This document shows positions 11,101-23,233 of a DNA stretch of 64,000 bases, in pieces. Made by a program: the position numbers and the translations under genes. The notes beneath the pieces are model-generated. The model saw only the letters and a program-made list of their open reading frames with translations, was not told the origin of the DNA and searched no databases. Source of the DNA: Tetragonia tetragonoides (lineage: Eukaryota; Streptophyta; Magnoliopsida; Caryophyllales; Aizoaceae); contig CM076154.1 in assembly GCA_038025085.1 (NCBI GenBank), forward strand, positions 22,924,501-22,988,500, written 5' to 3'. Positions within the stretch are counted from its first letter, which is position 1. The number at the start of each line of letters is the position of its first letter.

Positions 11101-13294
11101 TGTAACACCCCCGAATTCGCAACGATTTCCAGGGAACTATCGACGTCATTATTCATGACTCGACACCGCTGAACCGTCACGGACCCAAGGGAATGCTACT
11201 GCAACATTTATCGCTAAGGAATAAATGCTAAGCAGGAAGGAAAACTAGGTATCAAAGGAAGCATCTAAACAAAATTAAACATAAATATCAGAGTTATCTA
11301 TCCAGCGGTCTTAAGTCCATTATAGTTTTATTACTACTTTACCTTCAAGGGAACAAACCAAAAATCCCAAAATATCCAAAGTAACCAATAATCAATTTTT
11401 CTAACAGACAGCCCACATTCAACCTTCTAGCAAACCTTCCTCATTCAACTACACCTGCACTTTGGTTTCCGTGACGGAAACCAGGTATAGAAGAAAAAGA
11501 GAAGAAACAAAAGAAAACAAAAATTCTATAAACTGAATAAACGTCGTCCATATCTAGTAAAAACACTTTCGCAAACCTTACTTGGGTTTTAGAAGAATCA
11601 TTGAAATTCATTTGCATGCACAAGTAGTCATACAATCAAGCACACGCATACTCAATATTCAATTACTTGCAATTCTTGCTTTAATGATCATTCAAACACA
11701 AATAGATAAACCATCTTGATTAGAGATATAAGAGAGCGAATAGAACAGCGATTATCCATACTGTTCATAGATAGATATAGACATGCCATGGACTTACTCT
11801 AGTGTATACTCACATTACCTCTAACATAATAATCAATATGTAGAGAATTAAACGATGGGAAATGATCCGTCCCGAACACACTACGAGGTGTCCATAAAAG
11901 TAACTTGGGAATCACGCATCCCTAGAGTACATCAATTAGATAAGTCTTGGTAGCTCGATTACTCCTAGGGATCCATTAGGAGTCTTATTCTCATTTATAA
12001 TTCAATTCACATACTTGCATTGATTGACCTAGTGGTACAACGAGACCACGACATACTACTTCATTTCATGCTCATGATAATGAATAATAATAATGATAAT
12101 GACATAAAGGCATATTAACAATAATCATGCTTCATATATGTGTAACGAAATATTGGCAGCACTTCGGCAGTAAATCATGTTATTCAAAAATTACACTTTC
12201 ACCAATAACATCCAACAAATATAATAGGTGCTCATTAGCACTCAATAATAACCCATTCCAAATAGCACATATTATTATATCATAATAATATTAGAAATTC
12301 AACATCGCCATAATTAAACATTAATTAGCATATGAATTAATTAATTAACAAAGTTCTATAATCTCATCATACTCATTATAAATCTTATTTACAGCGAAGA
12401 ATGTAATTCATATTCTCATAATTAATGACGATATAATTTAATCATGCTTAGCATATTAAATTCACAATAATAATTAATTAGCACATAACACATCACAATA
12501 GTTTTGATGGGGCTTTGGAAAGAGGTAGGCACAATCTCTTACCTAACAAACGCTCACTAAGCAGTAGGTAACTTGGCTAATCACAACCCGATCACGCTTG
12601 TCCGTTTGGTCCTAATTAAAAACAATTACCAAGATATAATTAGTAAATATGAAAATCAAACAGTTCTGAAACTGTAAAATAATATTTTTATTAAATTTCT
12701 TGATTTATTCCAACCAATCTAGCCTTTTGAAAATCCGGATTCGGACTCCAAACGAGTACAGAAAAATAAAAACAAATATTAAAAATACTGAAAATACGAA
12801 ATTAATTAATTAAAACGAAAATATTAAACGAAACCCTAATCGATTTTTCGAGTCTAGGCCGTGATACACCAAGCATGGAGACCCACGAACTAGCCCATCA
12901 CAAGACCATCACCCCACCGACCACCATGGTCGGCGGTGGCTCGCCGGAGCACCGACGACGGAGGAGAGAGAGAATGAGAGAGATCGCGCGCGAGAGAGAG
13001 TTCGCGAGGGAGAGAGAGAGAGAGCGAATGAGGGGGGGAGGAGCGACGGGCAGGGTCCCATCGCGTCGGCCACTCGCCGGTGACCACCCAGGCACGACTT
13101 AGTGGCGCAGCGGTGGCGCGACAATCGCGACCCGACGAAAACAGGGAGGGGAAAAACAGAGCACGGGAGAGAGAGGGGGAAAGAGAGAGAAAGGAAGAGG
13201 GAGAAGAAGGGGCGGCTCACCTTGGTGGTGGCCCTGGTTTCTCCGGCGACTGGCGGCCGAGCAAGGGGGAGGCCGAGAGAGAGAGGAGGTGTGG

Positions 13295-13359
<65 letters not shown>

Positions 13360-13778
13360 TGTGTGTGTGTCGTGTGAGAGGAGAGAAAAAAGAGAGAGAG
13401 TGTCGTGAGGGAGGAGAGAGAGAGAATTGGGTTTTTGGCTCAGTTCTATAAACTGATCAACTGACCCATCTCTTAGCTTATATAGGTGCTTAGTCAAGGA
13501 AAGTCAAATCCTACTAGAATTAGGATTATTTTCTGATTTAATAATTAATTAAAACACCATTAAAACTAATTAAAACAATATGAATAAGCCTTATTCATAC
13601 ACAAAATCATTTTAATTAAATCCCTCAATTTGATAATTATAAATCGCGAAATTCCCATAATAATAATTAAGTTAATTTGAGTAAATCGAATCGTTAAATA
13701 TACGATTTAAATCTCCGAACTATTTATAAATGAATTATAAATTGATATTATAATTATAGAAAATATTGGGATATCACA
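11101..13778 (-). repeat. E2 3' LTR (LTR B)
   Basis: 2678 bp, TG...CA on the minus strand, homologous throughout to 47978-50638. A TATA box (ctatataagc on the minus strand) lies at 13476-13485, and the GA/CT microsatellite is downstream of it in the transcribed leader. It contains no gene. Confidence 0.95.
13297..13370. repeat. (GA)n(TG)n microsatellite in E2 3' LTR
   Basis: GA run 13297-13357 followed by TG to 13370. The equivalent run in the 5' LTR is longer (50130-50215). Confidence 0.95.
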
Positions 13779-14044
13779 TTTTACCATCCTTAAAAGAAGT
13801 TTCGTCCCGAAACTTGAAACATGAAGTAATCACTTCTCAACGACGAAACGAGTTTACCCATACGAAGGTATAAAACGATTTTAGGACAACAACAATGCGA
13901 TGCGTGTACTACGATTGTGATCTATGTCGATTAGCAATGCAGCATGCAATGCTAGAACATGCAACTCGTGCAAAGCGGTAAACAAAACACAAAATTACTA
14001 GGTGTGATATTCTACCCTCCTTAAAAAGGGTTTCGTCCCGAAAC
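13779..14044 (-). other. E2 3' untranslated region with polypurine tract and a second tract-like copy
   Basis: Next to the LTR the minus strand reads cttttaaggatggtaaaa, the expected position of the polypurine tract. A second tract-like copy with the same downstream context (taaggagggtagaat and cgggacgaaac) lies at 14003-14045, about 220 bp away. There is no gene between them. Confidence 0.7.
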
Positions 14045-14665
14045 TCAAAGGGAATTAGTACCTTTGGGAAAGAGTTCTGGGTACTTCTCGCTCATCATGG
14101 ATTCAGCTTCCCATGTTGCCTCTTCTTGACCATGACGGGACCAAATAACTTACACAATCGGAATGGTCTTTGTACGAGTCGAGCGCTCTTTGCGATCGGT
14201 GATCTTGATTGGGCGTTCTTCATATGTCAAACTCTCGTCAAGTTTCATCGTTTCAGGTTGAACGACATGAGTTGGATCATGTACCTATCGCTTCATTTGA
14301 GAGATGTGAAAGAGATTGTGGACTCTTTCAAGTTCAACAGGTAAAGCTAAACGATAAGCAACTTCACCAATCCTCTCTAGGATCTCGTAAGGTCCAATGT
14401 AACGAGGACTCAACTTCCCCTTACGACTAAAACGCATAACGCCCTTGGTAGGAGATACACGCAAAATTACATTGCTTCCCACCTCAAATTCTTCAGATCT
14501 ACGACCTCTATCTGCAAATGATTTCTGGCAATCTTGTGCACTTTTCATCTTCGTCTGGATTACCTTCACAATGTCGACAGTCTGTTGGATCATTTCAGGA
14601 CCCAAAACTGCAGTCTCGCTAATGTCATTCCAACATACAGGCGATCTACACTTCTTACTATACAA
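14045..14665 (-). pseudogene. pol: E2 pol: integrase C-terminus and chromodomain
   Basis: The C-terminal integrase domain shows KGKLSPRYIGPYEILERIG and HNLFHISQMKR; then a TAG at 14285 breaks the frame, after which VHDPTHVVQ continues. The chromodomain follows (EERPIKITDRKER, then WSRHGQEEATWE) with another stop at about 14150 between these two parts, and the frame closes at 14045. In chromoviruses this domain is thought to guide integration to particular chromatin. Two internal stops make this copy inactive. Confidence 0.88.
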
Positions 14666-15384
14666 GGCTTCATATGGTGCTCAATCGATGCTCGAATGAT
14701 AGCTATTGTTGTAAGAAAATTCGATCAACGGAATGTGTTTTTTCCCATGAACCTTGATGTTCGAGGGCACATGCTCGAAGCATATATATCCTCTAAAGTG
14801 TGAATTGTTCTTTCCGTCTGGCCATCTGTTGCAGGATGAAAAGCGGTACTAAACTTCAATTTGCTTCCGAAAGCTTCTTGTAATTTCTGCCAGAAGTTAG
14901 AGAGAAATCTCGAGTCTCTATCAGAAACAATATCTTCAGGTAAACCATGAAGTCTCATGACTTCCTTGACGTATGCGTCAGTCAACTTCTCCATTTCCCA
15001 CGTGTCATGCATAGGGATGAATCGTGCGACCTTCGTCAAACGATCTACAACCACCCAAATGGCGTTGTTCTTCTTTTGTGTCAAAGGTAAACCCATGACA
15101 AAATCCATAGAAATCGAATTCCATTTCCAAGTAGGAACTTCCAGTGAGTGTACCATTCCACCTGGTCTTTTGTGCTCGATCTTGACCTTTTGACATGTCA
15201 AACATTTCGCTACAAACTCAGCGACATATTGTTTCCTGCCTTTCCACCAGAACACTTGGCGAAGATCTTTGTAAAGCTTGTCTCCACCAGGATGTACAGA
15301 ATACGGTGTATTATGAGCTTCACGCAGAATCTGACTTTTGATATCTGGGTCATTGGGTACGCAAACACATTCTCTAAATCTCAT
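14666..15384 (-). pseudogene. pol: E2 pol: integrase zinc domain and catalytic core
   Basis: The frame 15384-14725 has an intact HHCC domain (AHNTPYSVHPGG and CLTCQ) and all three catalytic residues: SMDFVMGLP, SDRDSRF and DGQTERT. A frameshift just after THTLED shifts the rest into the next frame. It is the best-preserved enzyme domain of E2. It joins the RNase H region upstream through the segment 15599-15381. Confidence 0.9.
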
Positions 15385-16256
15385 AATTCCATCTTGCCCA
15401 AAGTGAAGTCCTCGGACCTACCCTCGTCTTTGTGATTTAGAATCCGCTGAAGATCCTCATCACCACTTTGCTTATCGTTGATCTTGTCTAGCAACGTTTG
15501 TCGAACGGTCATATGTGCTAAGGTACATTGAACGTCATCTTGAAACACAATTTCCACATCGAGACTTTGCAAGTCACGTATGATCTCCTTAGGAAGCACT
15601 AAAGCAGTGTTTAACGAATGTCAAGTCTTCCTACTCAAAGCATCAGCGACTACGTTCGCTTTACCCTCATGGTACTGGATATCAATGTCGTACTCCGTCA
15701 AAAGTTCTAGCCATCTCCTTTGGCGCATGTTCAACTCTTTATGCGTAAAGATATACTTGAGACTCTTGTGATCAGTAAACATCTTGACTGAGGAACCATA
15801 TAGGTAATGTCGCTAAATCTTCAATGCGAATACGACAACACAAAGTTCTAGATCGTGCGTAGGATAGTTATTCTCGTGCTTCTTCAGTTGTCGTGAGGCG
15901 TAAGCCACGACCTTTCCATGTTGCATCAAAACACATCCTAAGCCATGCTTAGACGCGTCACTGTAGACCTCATATCCTTCCGTTCCTGACGGCAATGTGA
16001 AAAAAGGTGCACTTGTAAGACGTTTCTTTAACTCTTGGAAAGTAGTCTCATACTTCCCGGACCATACAAACTTCGTCGTTTTCTTCATCAAATTCATGAT
16101 TGGTTGCGCAATCTTTGAAAAACCTTCCACAAATCGTCTATAGTAGCCAGCAAGTCCAAGAAAACTCCGAACTTCGGTCACGGTCGTCGGTCTTGGCCAT
16201 TCTGTAACAGCTCGATCCTTTTCTGGATCTACGACCACTCCATCCTTAGACACCAC
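15385..16256 (-). pseudogene. pol: E2 pol: RT thumb, RNase H and connection
   Basis: 16256-15813 holds the RT thumb ([15 protein letters not shown]) and the start of RNase H ([34 protein letters not shown]), ending at a stop after FALKI. Beyond it, RHYLYGS and DADALSRK-like remains of RNase H can be read, followed by the connection segment 15599-15381. Several stops are present. Confidence 0.85.
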
Positions 16257-16283
16257 GTGTCCTAAGAAAGATACCGTGTCTAA

Positions 16284-17417
16284 TCAAAACTCACACTTAG
16301 ACAACTTGGCGTAAAGTTGACGTCTTCGCAGAATCTCCAAAACAGTACGTAGGTGTTGCTCATGCTCCTCGGCGTTCTTCGAGTAAACAAGAATATCATC
16401 GATAAAGACTACAACAAACTGGTCTAGGTAAGGCTGGAACGTACCGTTCATCAAGTCCATAAACTTCGCAGGAGCATTCCTCAACCCAAAAGGCATCACA
16501 GTGAACTTGTAGTGCCCATACCTCTTACTAAACGCTGTTTTCGCAATATCAGGCTCGAAAATCCTCAATTGATGGTATCCTGATCGTAGGTCTATCTTTG
16601 AGAAAATAGACGCACCACGCAGTTGGTCAAACATATCGTCAATTCTGGGAAGTGGGTATCGATTCTTGATCGTGATCTTGTTCAACTCGTGGTAGTCGAT
16701 GCACAGTCTCATACTACCATCCTTCTTCCGTACAAACAAAACAGGAGCACCCCAAGGTGATACACTCGGACGTATGTATCTCTTTTGTAGCAAGTCCTCA
16801 AGTTGTGTTTTCAGTTCCTTCATCTTAGCAGGTGCCATACGATAAGGTGCTTTCAAAATTGGTGCAGAACCTGGAGCAAGCTCAATCGTAATGTTGATAA
16901 TGCGCTGTGGAGGCATTCCGGGGATCTCTTCGGGAAACACATCAGCGTACTCAGAAACTACTGGAATAGGCTGCGGAGCTTCCGTCTCGCGGCTCGTGTC
17001 CACCACATGACATAGGTAAATCTCTTCACTTTTAGTCACGCACTCCTTAACCTTCATAGTAGCCATCACCTTCAGCTTAGGCTTGACCACTACTCCTCGG
17101 TAAGTGATCCTCTTACCTTTAGGTCCTCGCAAAGAAACGCGTTGTTCAAAGCACTCTAACTTAGCCCTATACTTGGCTAACCAATCCCATTCACAATATC
17201 ACGTCAAAGTCCTTCAAATCCATCTGAATCAAATCCGCGGTTAAATCGGAACCAGCTATCCTAATCAGACACTTTTCATACGACGCTTTACAATTAGAAA
17301 TCGATCCATCTGGCATCCTCATATTTGCATTGTACACAGAATTAGGTTCTAATCCTATCTTAGATGCAAAGCATTTAGAAAGTACAGAATGCATCGCACC
17401 ACTATCAAACAAAAAGG
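16284..17417 (-). pseudogene. pol: E2 pol: protease and reverse transcriptase
   Basis: The protease starts at the junction with M with its active site FDSGAMHS intact, and continues to DLKDFDVIL at 17191. A break in the frame near 17190-17133 precedes the long RT frame 17132-16284, which contains [29 protein letters not shown] and the catalytic FIDD. The frame ends at LSKCEF with a stop. About 640 bp of E2, including the gag zinc knuckle, are missing between here and the gag remnant at 45583, judging from E1. Confidence 0.9.
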
Positions 17418-18896
17418 GATACTATTAATCAAGCATAAATAAGATATAAAGCATTAAATTAACGCTCCAACCTACCAACTTTGCTAAACGCGCCAAGTAT
17501 TGTATATGCACATCAATAAGACCGTTAGTATCTTCAAACGTATAATAATGATGTAAAGACAATAACTTTATGCTAAAATAAACCTAGGAGGCTACTATAT
17601 GCTTGCAAAAAACTATAAAAAGATGCAAACTTGCATAAATTAATAAAAAGATGCTAACTTTATATTCACTAAACATGCATAATTATGTATATAACCCAAA
17701 GCATGCAAATTTATTCAACCATAATCAAAAGCTAAATAAAACATGAATAATAAACAATAAACAAGAGATTTAATAAAGAATTAGGCCCTCAGGATGGTTA
17801 ACCTGGACGTTCTATTCGAACGGAACTAGTAGAATTTGAATTGCTCTTCAATCTTGGGTGCTAGGCTAGGTGTAATGCTTGCTTGGATCTTCAGATTTCG
17901 GAATTCTCTTTGATTTGGGGAAATATGTGCTCTCAATGCTCTCAAAATTGTGAACTGACTGACCCCCTGGAAAAGGGGGTGAAGAGGAGTATTTATAGAG
18001 TTAGGGGACGAATTTAGGGGCTTAGGGCAAGAATCCCGGCGCCAAAACTCCGCCTAGCCAAAAAAGCGGTTCAGCGGCGAATTGATTTTAGTTGGAATTA
18101 ATGGTTCTTAAATAATGTGTTGCATGCGATTCAAATTAATTATAAGGAATAACAATTTGCCAATAAGAAGCCGCCACCAATTTTTAAGGAAATAATTGGA
18201 AACCATCAAAAAGTGCACCCAATTCGTATTGGGAATTGACTCATGCCCATGTGGATTAAATATTGAGTTCGGGGATGTAGGTACGAAATAAATAAAACGA
18301 ATCTCATCTAAATCGCCCGTATAAACGGCCTCTACTAAGCTTATCCATGTCAAATATTTATTTATGCTATATGGTTCCACATAAATCCGGTCGTCCAAGA
18401 TCCTAAATTAACTAGGCGGGTTAAGAACAACCAAATTACCTATGTTATCACTTTGCACAATTTATACCCAATTTAGATGCATACTATTAATCAAGCATAA
18501 ACGAGATATAAAGCATTAAATTAACGCTCCAACCTACCGACTTTGCTGGACGTTCTATTCGAACGGGACTAGTAGATTTGGAATTGCTCTTCAATCTTGG
18601 GTGCTAGGCTAGGTGTAATGCTTGCTTGGATGATCAGATTTCCGAATTCTCTTTGATTTGGGGAAATATGTGCTCTCAATGCTCTCAAAATTGTGAACTG
18701 ACTGACCCCCTGCAAAAGAGGGTGAAGAGGAGTATTTATAGAGTTAGGGGACGAATTTAGGGGCTTAGGGCAAGAAGCCCGGCGCCAAAACTCGGCCCAG
18801 CCAAAAAAGCGGTTCAGCGGCTGCCGTTGGGGCTCAGCGGCTGGCCTCTACTTTGGCCAGGAGATGAGGAGATGAGAACCGATTAGGGTGTCTACA
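17418..18896 (-). repeat. M 3' LTR, mosaic of two partial copies
   Basis: Compared with the intact LTR of P (38903-40414), this region contains an inner LTR segment (17418-18072), then a jump back to near the LTR's far end (18073, gaattgattttagttgg), running to 18545, then a deletion to the ttctattcgaacggg region and on to the terminus at 18896. The repeated text around atactattaatcaagc occurs at 17420 and 18482. The terminus reads tgtagacaccc on the minus strand. Confidence 0.8.
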
Positions 18897-18920
18897 GAAG
18901 CCCCTACTTTGGCCAAAGTT
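18897..18920 (-). other. M polypurine tract
   Basis: The minus strand reads aaagtaggggcttc immediately before the 3' LTR. P has the equivalent aactgggggcttc. Confidence 0.7.
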
Positions 18921-19035
18921 GTAAACGCGAAGGTCAAAGTATTTGCTAAAAATGCCTGCAGTGTTTTTTGAAAAATGTTTTTATGTTCGAAAGAAGAGGA
19001 AAGGATAGACTCCTGACCGCCTGTGGTCAGGGTTA

Positions 19036-19312
19036 CCTGCTTTGCGGGGGCTGACGCGATGCTAATTTTAATAGCTTCGTCGTCGAAGAGTGTTGCGTTG
19101 CTCTGCTTTGCGGGTGCGAACGTGATGCTAATTTTAATAGCCTCGACGTTAAAAACCGTTATATTCTCTGCTTTGCGGGTGCCAACGTGATGCTAATTGT
19201 AATATCCTCAACATCAAAGAGCCTTATGTTGCTTTGCTTCAGTTGTTGTCGACGTGATGCTAATTTTGATAGCTTCAACGTCAAAGAGCGTTGTGTTGCT
19301 CTGCTTTAATGA
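19036..19312. repeat. 66-bp minisatellite, about four copies, in M 3' UTR
   Basis: The landmark gatgctaat recurs at 19058, 19124, 19189 and 19256, giving periods of 66, 65 and 67 bp. Each unit also holds a cgtcgaagag-like and a ctctgctttg-like segment. P has three copies of the same unit in the opposite orientation. Tandem repeats in the 3' region are known from the Tat lineage (Retand, Ogre). Confidence 0.9.
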
Positions 19313-19449
19313 TCTCTGTGTTTGGAAACTTGTGCCTGCAAAATAAAATAAAGTGCCTGTGCCTGAAAGTGTTAGATATAAGGCTCGCGCCTGCAAAAAT
19401 AGATAATACCGGGTCCCTAGGATAGGAAACCAAGCTGTGGGGGCAAAAG

Positions 19450-20023
19450 AGTCATTTTGGGTGATATATTCAAATCTCCCGGGCTTCCAACGGCCGAGAA
19501 ATGCAATCCCGTGCGGAATTTGAACTCGTGGGCCCGCCCCGCGAGGGGCAAACGAAGAAACGGGTTCGGCGGCCATGCGCAGGGCCGCGGAGCGCTTGGC
19601 GGCCTTCACGGGTCCGCTCAGCGGCTCGGAACGCCGTGCGGAGGCTACCAGGGGGGCCGCCAGGGCCAGCGGCGAGGCCGTTGAGCCTGGGCGGCCCTGA
19701 ACCGAGCCGCTGGGCCGGTCTAGAGGCGAAATCGGGTATTTTTGTGTGAGGGAGCCGAATTTGGTGTCATTCTTCCCCAAATTTTTGAGACTCTCTCTCT
19801 ATTGTTGCTCATCCTTCATTTCTTGCTCAAAATTGCTCAATTTTGATTCTTTTTGCTTGCATTTGCTTGGATTTGCATAATCTTTGCATAATTTGAAGTT
19901 TATTTGTGATTTCTCACAAATTTGGGGTTAATTTGAGAGTGGGTTTTTGAAACTCTTGGAGAGAGAAATTTCCAATTCTCCATTTTTGCTTGTTTGCTCA
20001 TACTTGCTTTCTCATACTTCTTC
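19450..20023 (+). promoter_or_regulatory. GC-rich block and leader upstream of antisense gene 2 in M
   Basis: 19485-19735 is strongly GC-rich in an AT-rich setting, with repeated gcggc/gccgc strings. It is followed by a pyrimidine-rich stretch (ctctctctct near 19790) and then the start codon at 20024. I see no convincing TATA box. P carries the same arrangement in reverse (38130-38345). Frames through the GC block are not supported as genes. Confidence 0.5.
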
Positions 20024-22776
20024 ATGGCTCCTAAATTGGTGAAGAAAAGGAGTAGGAGGGCCGAGGTTCGGGAAGAGGTTGAAGAAATTGACATATTCAT
20101 CAAAGCTTTTCCCTCCCATGTCAAGCCTTCCAAGAGGAAGCCAAATTTGGCTTTCCTCGAGATAGGTATACATGGTCGGATAGGATGCCTGACATCATTT
20201 GGGATCGGTCGGAGTTGCTCTTTCGACCGGAGACTCACTTGAGCTCCCGTGCTTCCAAGTTTGTGGTAAGCCTCAAACCTTGAATTCATAGTTTTATGCA
20301 TTGAATTTTAGTTTATATGCTTTGTCTTGAGTAGAATTTGTGTAGAGATTGAATGTAATTGTCAAGTTTGTAGCGCATGTGATCTTGCGCAACTTGAACG
20401 AACATAGAAATATACTTAGGATTGAACATTTGATGAAATGTGAACCTAAGAGGTTGCAAATTGATCATAGCAACCCGACGGGAATTTGAAGCCCCATGGT
20501 AATTATGGTTCTTCGGTGAAGCTTTTTGAGATCTTACCCAAAGAGGTGCAAAGTGCAGTTTTGGGTGCGGGGTTTGGACCCCTTTTGAAAGCGGCGGACT
20601 TGGTTGAGCGAGTCAAAAGGTGCATTGTCCGCTTGTCCTTGGAATGTTTTTGGGATACCACCAACACGTTCCACTTCCCTAATGGGGAGATGATAATTAC
20701 TCCCTCGGAGTTTGCTATGCTGACTGGGGTGCCCTGCGTGGGTACGCCCATTGTGTATGACATTTCCATTTGGAAACGTAAGACTGAGATGGTGGAGTTG
20801 TTTGGCCCTTGGGGGAACACCTGGGGTCATCATTATCGTCCCTACAGCGAGTTTTATGCTGTTTTGACTGACGCGAGGTATAAGAGGAATACCTCGGTGG
20901 AGCAGAAGACGAGGAAGTTCATCGCCTATCTCCTTGCCACCACCATCTTTGGTGACAAGGGGGAGCGTATTCATGCTATTTACCTCCCTAGCTTGTTGGA
21001 TTGGGAGAGGGTGAGAGAGTACAACTGGGGGTTGCCGGGCTACGCCAACCTTTTGAGGTGCATGCGGTTTGCTTGCTGCGTGAATGACGAGGGATACAAG
21101 CAGTCGACTCTTCCTCCCGTGAGCTTGTGCGATTTTTGGAAGGCCTTGCAGGTGCGTTTTGTTTTAGTATCTGTTTTGTGATTTGCATGCCTTAAGTGTA
21201 TGGTGCTTAATTTCATGTTTCGATGTAGCTTTGGTTTTTTGAGCATTTCCTGGACATGGCGCCTACGGGCCGGGAGTCGGATTTCCCGGTTTGCAGGGCA
21301 TGGCGTCATAGGGGTCCTGCGCCCTTCTAGACTCTTCAGCAGTACATGGAGGCTCTCCTGCGCCTAGACTGGCACAAGGTAACGCAATTTTGCTTTTTTG
21401 TTGCACGGATTGTACTTCTTGGTGTGGAAATATCTTATGTTGCATGTTTGTGTAGATTGACTAATTTCCTTGGGCGAAGTACCATGGGTTGGCTTCAGAT
21501 GCTATCCTGGCATCTAGGGCGATAAACTTCCAGAGGATCCTGATTGCGGGTCCGTTCTCTTTTGAGTGGTATTTGGGAGAGCGGATCTTCCGTCAGGTTT
21601 ATCCTGATGTGGTGGGACCGAGGATTCCCTTGGATCCCCCCTCGACCATGTTCTTGGTGAGGTGCTTGTCTCGCGAGCAGGTTGCAGAGGCCATGGTGGG
21701 CTCAGATGCTATGCGGTATTTGAGGGAGCTTGCGGGGCACTACGAGCAACTCCGTCGTGATCACCTCATGCCTTCATTTGTGGGTTTGAAGGTAAGAGGT
21801 TCATAAGTGATATTCTATGCCTTTCTTATGTTGTTGGTTGCTAACCTTCTTTGCTTCTTAGGAGCCTCGGGTTGATGCCATCGATGTGGATGTCCCGGAT
21901 ATCCGGGTCCGAAGTCCGGATTATGGCGGGAAAGAGTGTTGGGGAGAGGTCCCGATGACGGAGGACCTTGATGAGGATATCCAGGGCCTTCCTTTTCCAG
22001 TTGGCCATCCAGGGATAAACTTGTCATTTTGCCTGCTGCATGTGATTTTACCGTTTTCATGCTTGTATTTGACTTTTCTTTGCGCAGCTTGACCGTGAGC
22101 AGACCGGGAAGGTCTTCAAGATGATGCATGCTATGAAGTCCTGAATATCTCGAGCTCTCTCAAAGGGCACTTGCTCGAGAGCTGACTTGGATAAGGTGAG
22201 CTTGACTTTGCATCTTCAAAGTTGTATGCTTTGAGAAATGTATCTTATATGTTTGGTGGGTTGCAGGTTGAGTACCGTCGGCCCCTTCCTCGTCGGTCAC
22301 GATAGGTGGTTATGTTTGATGATGAGGTTGTGAGCTCTCCTGAGCGTAGCCTTTCTCACGAGAGGAGCCCTCGGAGGGAGAGTCCTAGGAGAGAGAGAGA
22401 GCCTGTGCATCGGACGGAGCGTCCTGGTGGGAGTAGGATGACTCAGTTTGTGGAGCCTACTCCTATGCCTATGCCGATGTATCCTTCTATTCCTGGGTAT
22501 GCAGGGTATGCTCCTTATGGCGGTCTTTACTACCAGTCCCCTGTCCCTGCTCCTATGATGCCTACCATGCCTCCTCGTTCCTCTTGGGGGTATGATTCGA
22601 GTTATGCTGGAGAGGGGTGCTCATATCGGGAGCCTGCCCATCACTCTTCCTTTAACCCTGGCCAGTTGGTGGCGTCAATCTTTGATGATGAGCCACGGAG
22701 GTCGGAGGATCACTTTGAGGTGCTCCGCACGGATGCTGATGCGGGTGATGATTTCTATGATAATGTATTTGTGTGA
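20024..22776 (+). pseudogene. M antisense gene 2: plant mobile domain protein, seven exons
   Basis: Lies on the strand opposite to M gag-pol. Inferred exons: 20024-20265, 20346-21151, 21229-21378, 21456-21791, 21862-22014, 22088-22195, 22267-22776. Introns are 70-80 bp with GT-AG ends; exons 3-6 are all multiples of three and introns are phase 0. Exon 2 has the classic PMD pattern: NTFHFPNGEMIITPSEFAML, later YLPSLLDWERVREYNWG; exon 3 starts LWFFEHF. Exon 7 encodes an Arg/Ser-rich then Pro/Met/Tyr-rich tail (MPMPMYPS). PMD proteins (MAIN, MAIL1) act in gene expression and transposon silencing in Arabidopsis. Broken here by frameshifts in exons 1 and 2, stops in exons 3, 4, 6 and 7, and a GT-to-AT donor at 22015. 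Confidence 0.85.
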
Positions 22777-23233
22777 AATACATGTTTTTTTGATCCTTTG
22801 AATACTTTTATTGAACAAATATTCGGACTTTGGTTTGTAAAATATTGCTGCTTTATTGGTCCCTGCATATAATTAAGCTAATGCAATTGCACAGGTAGTC
22901 AAGCAAAAAGCGCAAGTCATAGCCATGTAGCAAAAAATGGTACAACCAAAAAGTTAAAATTTGGTGTACCCTACCCCCCCAAAAAAAATGAAAAAAAGGA
23001 AAGGGGTGCAAAAAAAGAAATGAAATAAATAAATAGAAAAAGGGATTAATAAAAATAAAAGATGATAATCATCCAAAAAGAAATAAGGAAATTGTGGGGT
23101 TCCCATAAATAATTAAGGAAATAATAGAAAATAGCAATAATAGAAGAAATAGAAAATTGAGCCAAATTGGAGTCCAAAACAGTTAAGGAAAGTGTCCAAA
23201 ACCGGGTAGAAAAGAGTTGTCTCGAAGAAGGGA
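22777..23233 (-). other. M noncoding segment between the antisense genes
   Basis: No gene seen. A-rich tracts occur near 22975-23060, and the text around gtgtccaaaaccggg matches 34860-34890 of P in reverse. The segment ends at the breakpoint with the P LTR stub. Confidence 0.6.

Noticed and set aside
19036..19312. CRISPR-like array
   Set aside because: Units are contiguous, diverged tandem repeats without spacers, in a plant retrotransposon.
19457..19749. Frames of 75-82 codons through the GC-rich block (and 38052-38438 in P)
   Set aside because: Overlapping frames on both strands without conservation; GC-rich DNA has few stops by chance.
20024..22776. Independent host PMD gene between transposons
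   Set aside because: The same gene occupies the same place relative to minisatellite, polypurine tract and LTR in P, and relative to antisense gene 1 in T3, so it belongs to the elements.
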